From: Eggerthellales bacterium
Lineage (GTDB): Bacteria > Actinomycetota > Coriobacteriia > Coriobacteriales > Eggerthellaceae
Assembly: GCA_029101185.1 (NCBI GenBank)
Contig: JAQXQN010000151.1
Span: 1-47,641, forward strand
DNA length: 47,641 nt
Direction of reading: 5' to 3'
Shown: piece after piece, positions 46,455 through 47,641 of the stretch
Layout: each line of letters opens with the position of its first letter
Numbering within the stretch: the stretch's first letter is position 1
The notes under the pieces: model-generated
Databases searched by the model: none
Told to the model about the DNA's origin: nothing
The model's input: only the letters and a program-made list of their open reading frames with translations
Translations under genes and position numbers: made by a program

Positions 46455-47641
46455 ATGATCAACCAATCCTATTACGCCCTAGGCGTGGAGCCTTCCTCCA
46501 TCCGCGAGCTGTTTGCCTACGGCCTGGCCCGCAAGGCCGAAATCGGGGAGGACAATGTCTTTGACTTCAGCATCGGCAGTCCCTCGGTGCCCGCCCCTGA
46601 GTCGGTGAAGCAGGCCATCATTGACCAACTTGAGACTATCCCAGCCCAAAAGCTCCACGGGTACACCCCCGCCCAAGGAACCCCCGCCTGCCGAGGTTCG
46701 GTGGCCGCATCCCTGAACAGGCGGTTTGGCACCTCCTACACCGCGGACAACCTGTATATGACCTGCGGCGCGGCGGCGTCCCTCAACATCACCATCAGCG
46801 CCATCACCACCCCAGGCCAGGAGGTCATTGTCCTGACTCCCTACTTCCCGGAGTACCGGGTCTGGATCGAGAACGCCGGCTGCACCTGCGTCGAGGTCCC
46901 CACCCGCACCGGGGATTTCCAGTTCGACCTTGAAGCCATTGCCCAGGCCATCACCCCGCACACCGCCGCCATCATCATCAACTCCCCCAACAATCCTGCG
47001 GGAACCATTTACCCCAAATCTGACCTGGAAAAGCTTTCCGCACTACTGCAGGAGAAGGAGGAGGCTCTCTCCTGCGAGATTACCCTCATCGCCGACGAGC
47101 CCTACCGCGAGATCGTCTACGGCGACACTCAGGTGCCCTGGATTCCCACCATCCACCCCCGCACCGTAGTGTGTTATTCCTGGTCAAAGAGCCTGAGCCT
47201 GCCCGGCGAGCGCATCGGATACATCCTGGTGCCCGACACCTGCCCCAACCATGAAGCGGTGTACGCCACCATCTGCGGCGCGGGTCGAGCCCTAGGGTTC
47301 GTATGCGCCCCTGCAATCTTCCAAGGTGTCATCGAGCGCTGCGTAGATGAACCTTCGGATGTCGAAGCGTACCGGCGCAACCGGGATGCCCTTTATGGCG
47401 GCCTAACCGCCATGGGGTATGAGTGTGTGGCTCCCCAAGGGGCGTTTTATCTATGGGTGAAGGCCCTTGAGCCCGATGCCGCTGCCTTCTGCAGCAGGGC
47501 GAAATCGAAAGAGCTGCTCATCGTGCCTTCTGACAGCTTTGGCGTGGAAGGCTGGTGCCGCATCAGCTACTGCGTCAGCCACAAGACCATCATGGGATCC
47601 ATGCCCGCGTTCCAGGAGCTGTTCGATTCCTATCAGGGATA
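46455..47641 (+). CDS. Pyridoxal-phosphate-dependent aminotransferase class I/II, 3' end at the window edge
   Basis: MINQSYYALGVEPSSIRELFAYG, FDFSIGSPSVPAPESV, INSPNNPAGTIY, SWSKSLSLPGERIGY; open to the last base (ends ..SYQG-ta), hence missing from the ORF track. Confidence 0.93.
   Translation, partial: MINQSYYALGVEPSSIRELFAYGLARKAEIGEDNVFDFSIGSPSVPAPESVKQAIIDQLETIPAQKLHGYTPAQGTPACRGSVAASLNRRFGTSYTADNLYMTCGAAASLNITISAITTPGQEVIVLTPYFPEYRVWIENAGCTCVEVPTRTGDFQFDLEAIAQAITPHTAAIIINSPNNPAGTIYPKSDLEKLSALLQEKEEALSCEITLIADEPYREIVYGDTQVPWIPTIHPRTVVCYSWSKSLSLPGERIGYILVPDTCPNHEAVYATICGAGRALGFVCAPAIFQGVIERCVDEPSDVEAYRRNRDALYGGLTAMGYECVAPQGAFYLWVKALEPDAAAFCSRAKSKELLIVPSDSFGVEGWCRISYCVSHKTIMGSMPAFQELFDSYQG

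Larger units (their letters stand above)
1047..47370. other. Dispersed overrepresented non-palindromic motif TG[T/G/C]CGAAGCGT[C/G/A]C (26 exact CGAAGCGT cores)
   Basis: Hand scan of both strands; see first finding for all positions. Confidence 0.85.

Noticed and set aside
1047-47370. CGAAGCGT as a KOPS-like or strand-polar Chi motif
   Set aside because: 13 copies on each strand in this window; polar motifs normally show strong orientation bias. Not excluded without a whole-replichore view.

Overview
The window is a GC-rich bacterial chromosomal segment. Gene content and style suggest an actinobacterium of the Coriobacteriia/Eggerthellales type, but that is inference. It is densely coding and contains: a cysteine-peptidase-like protein; a BadF-type kinase / GPH transporter / PIG-L deacetylase cluster; YrdC/Sua5; a HyuA-type hydantoinase with two tandem DUF917 genes; a DUF554 protein; uvrB; coaE; DAHP synthase; a prepilin peptidase; rpsA; an MscS channel; a DUF1385 protein; thyX; a DtxR-family regulator; a long Tad/Flp pilus operon (about 21.3-30.4 kb); an AddA/AddB-type helicase-nuclease pair; tRNA-Val(UAC); an HTH protein; a HAD hydrolase; argF; recR-ybaB-dnaX; tRNA-Gln(UUG); a PrsW-like protease; a small lipoprotein; and an aminotransferase running off the right edge. 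The most striking signal is not a gene. The non-palindromic octamer CGAAGCGT occurs 26 times by hand count (13 per strand), against about 1.5-2 expected by chance. Its flanks are conserved (TG[T/G/C]CGAAGCGT[C/G/A]C), it appears in several reading frames and in intergenic DNA, and many one-mismatch copies keep the flanks. It behaves like a DNA-uptake-type or recombination-type genome signature. Secondary observations: a conserved noncoding element shared by the tad operon and a distant HTH gene, a tiny ORF with its own promoter and terminator, 17-bp duplications of the 3' end of yrdC, and a ribosome-binding-site hairpin at rpsA.
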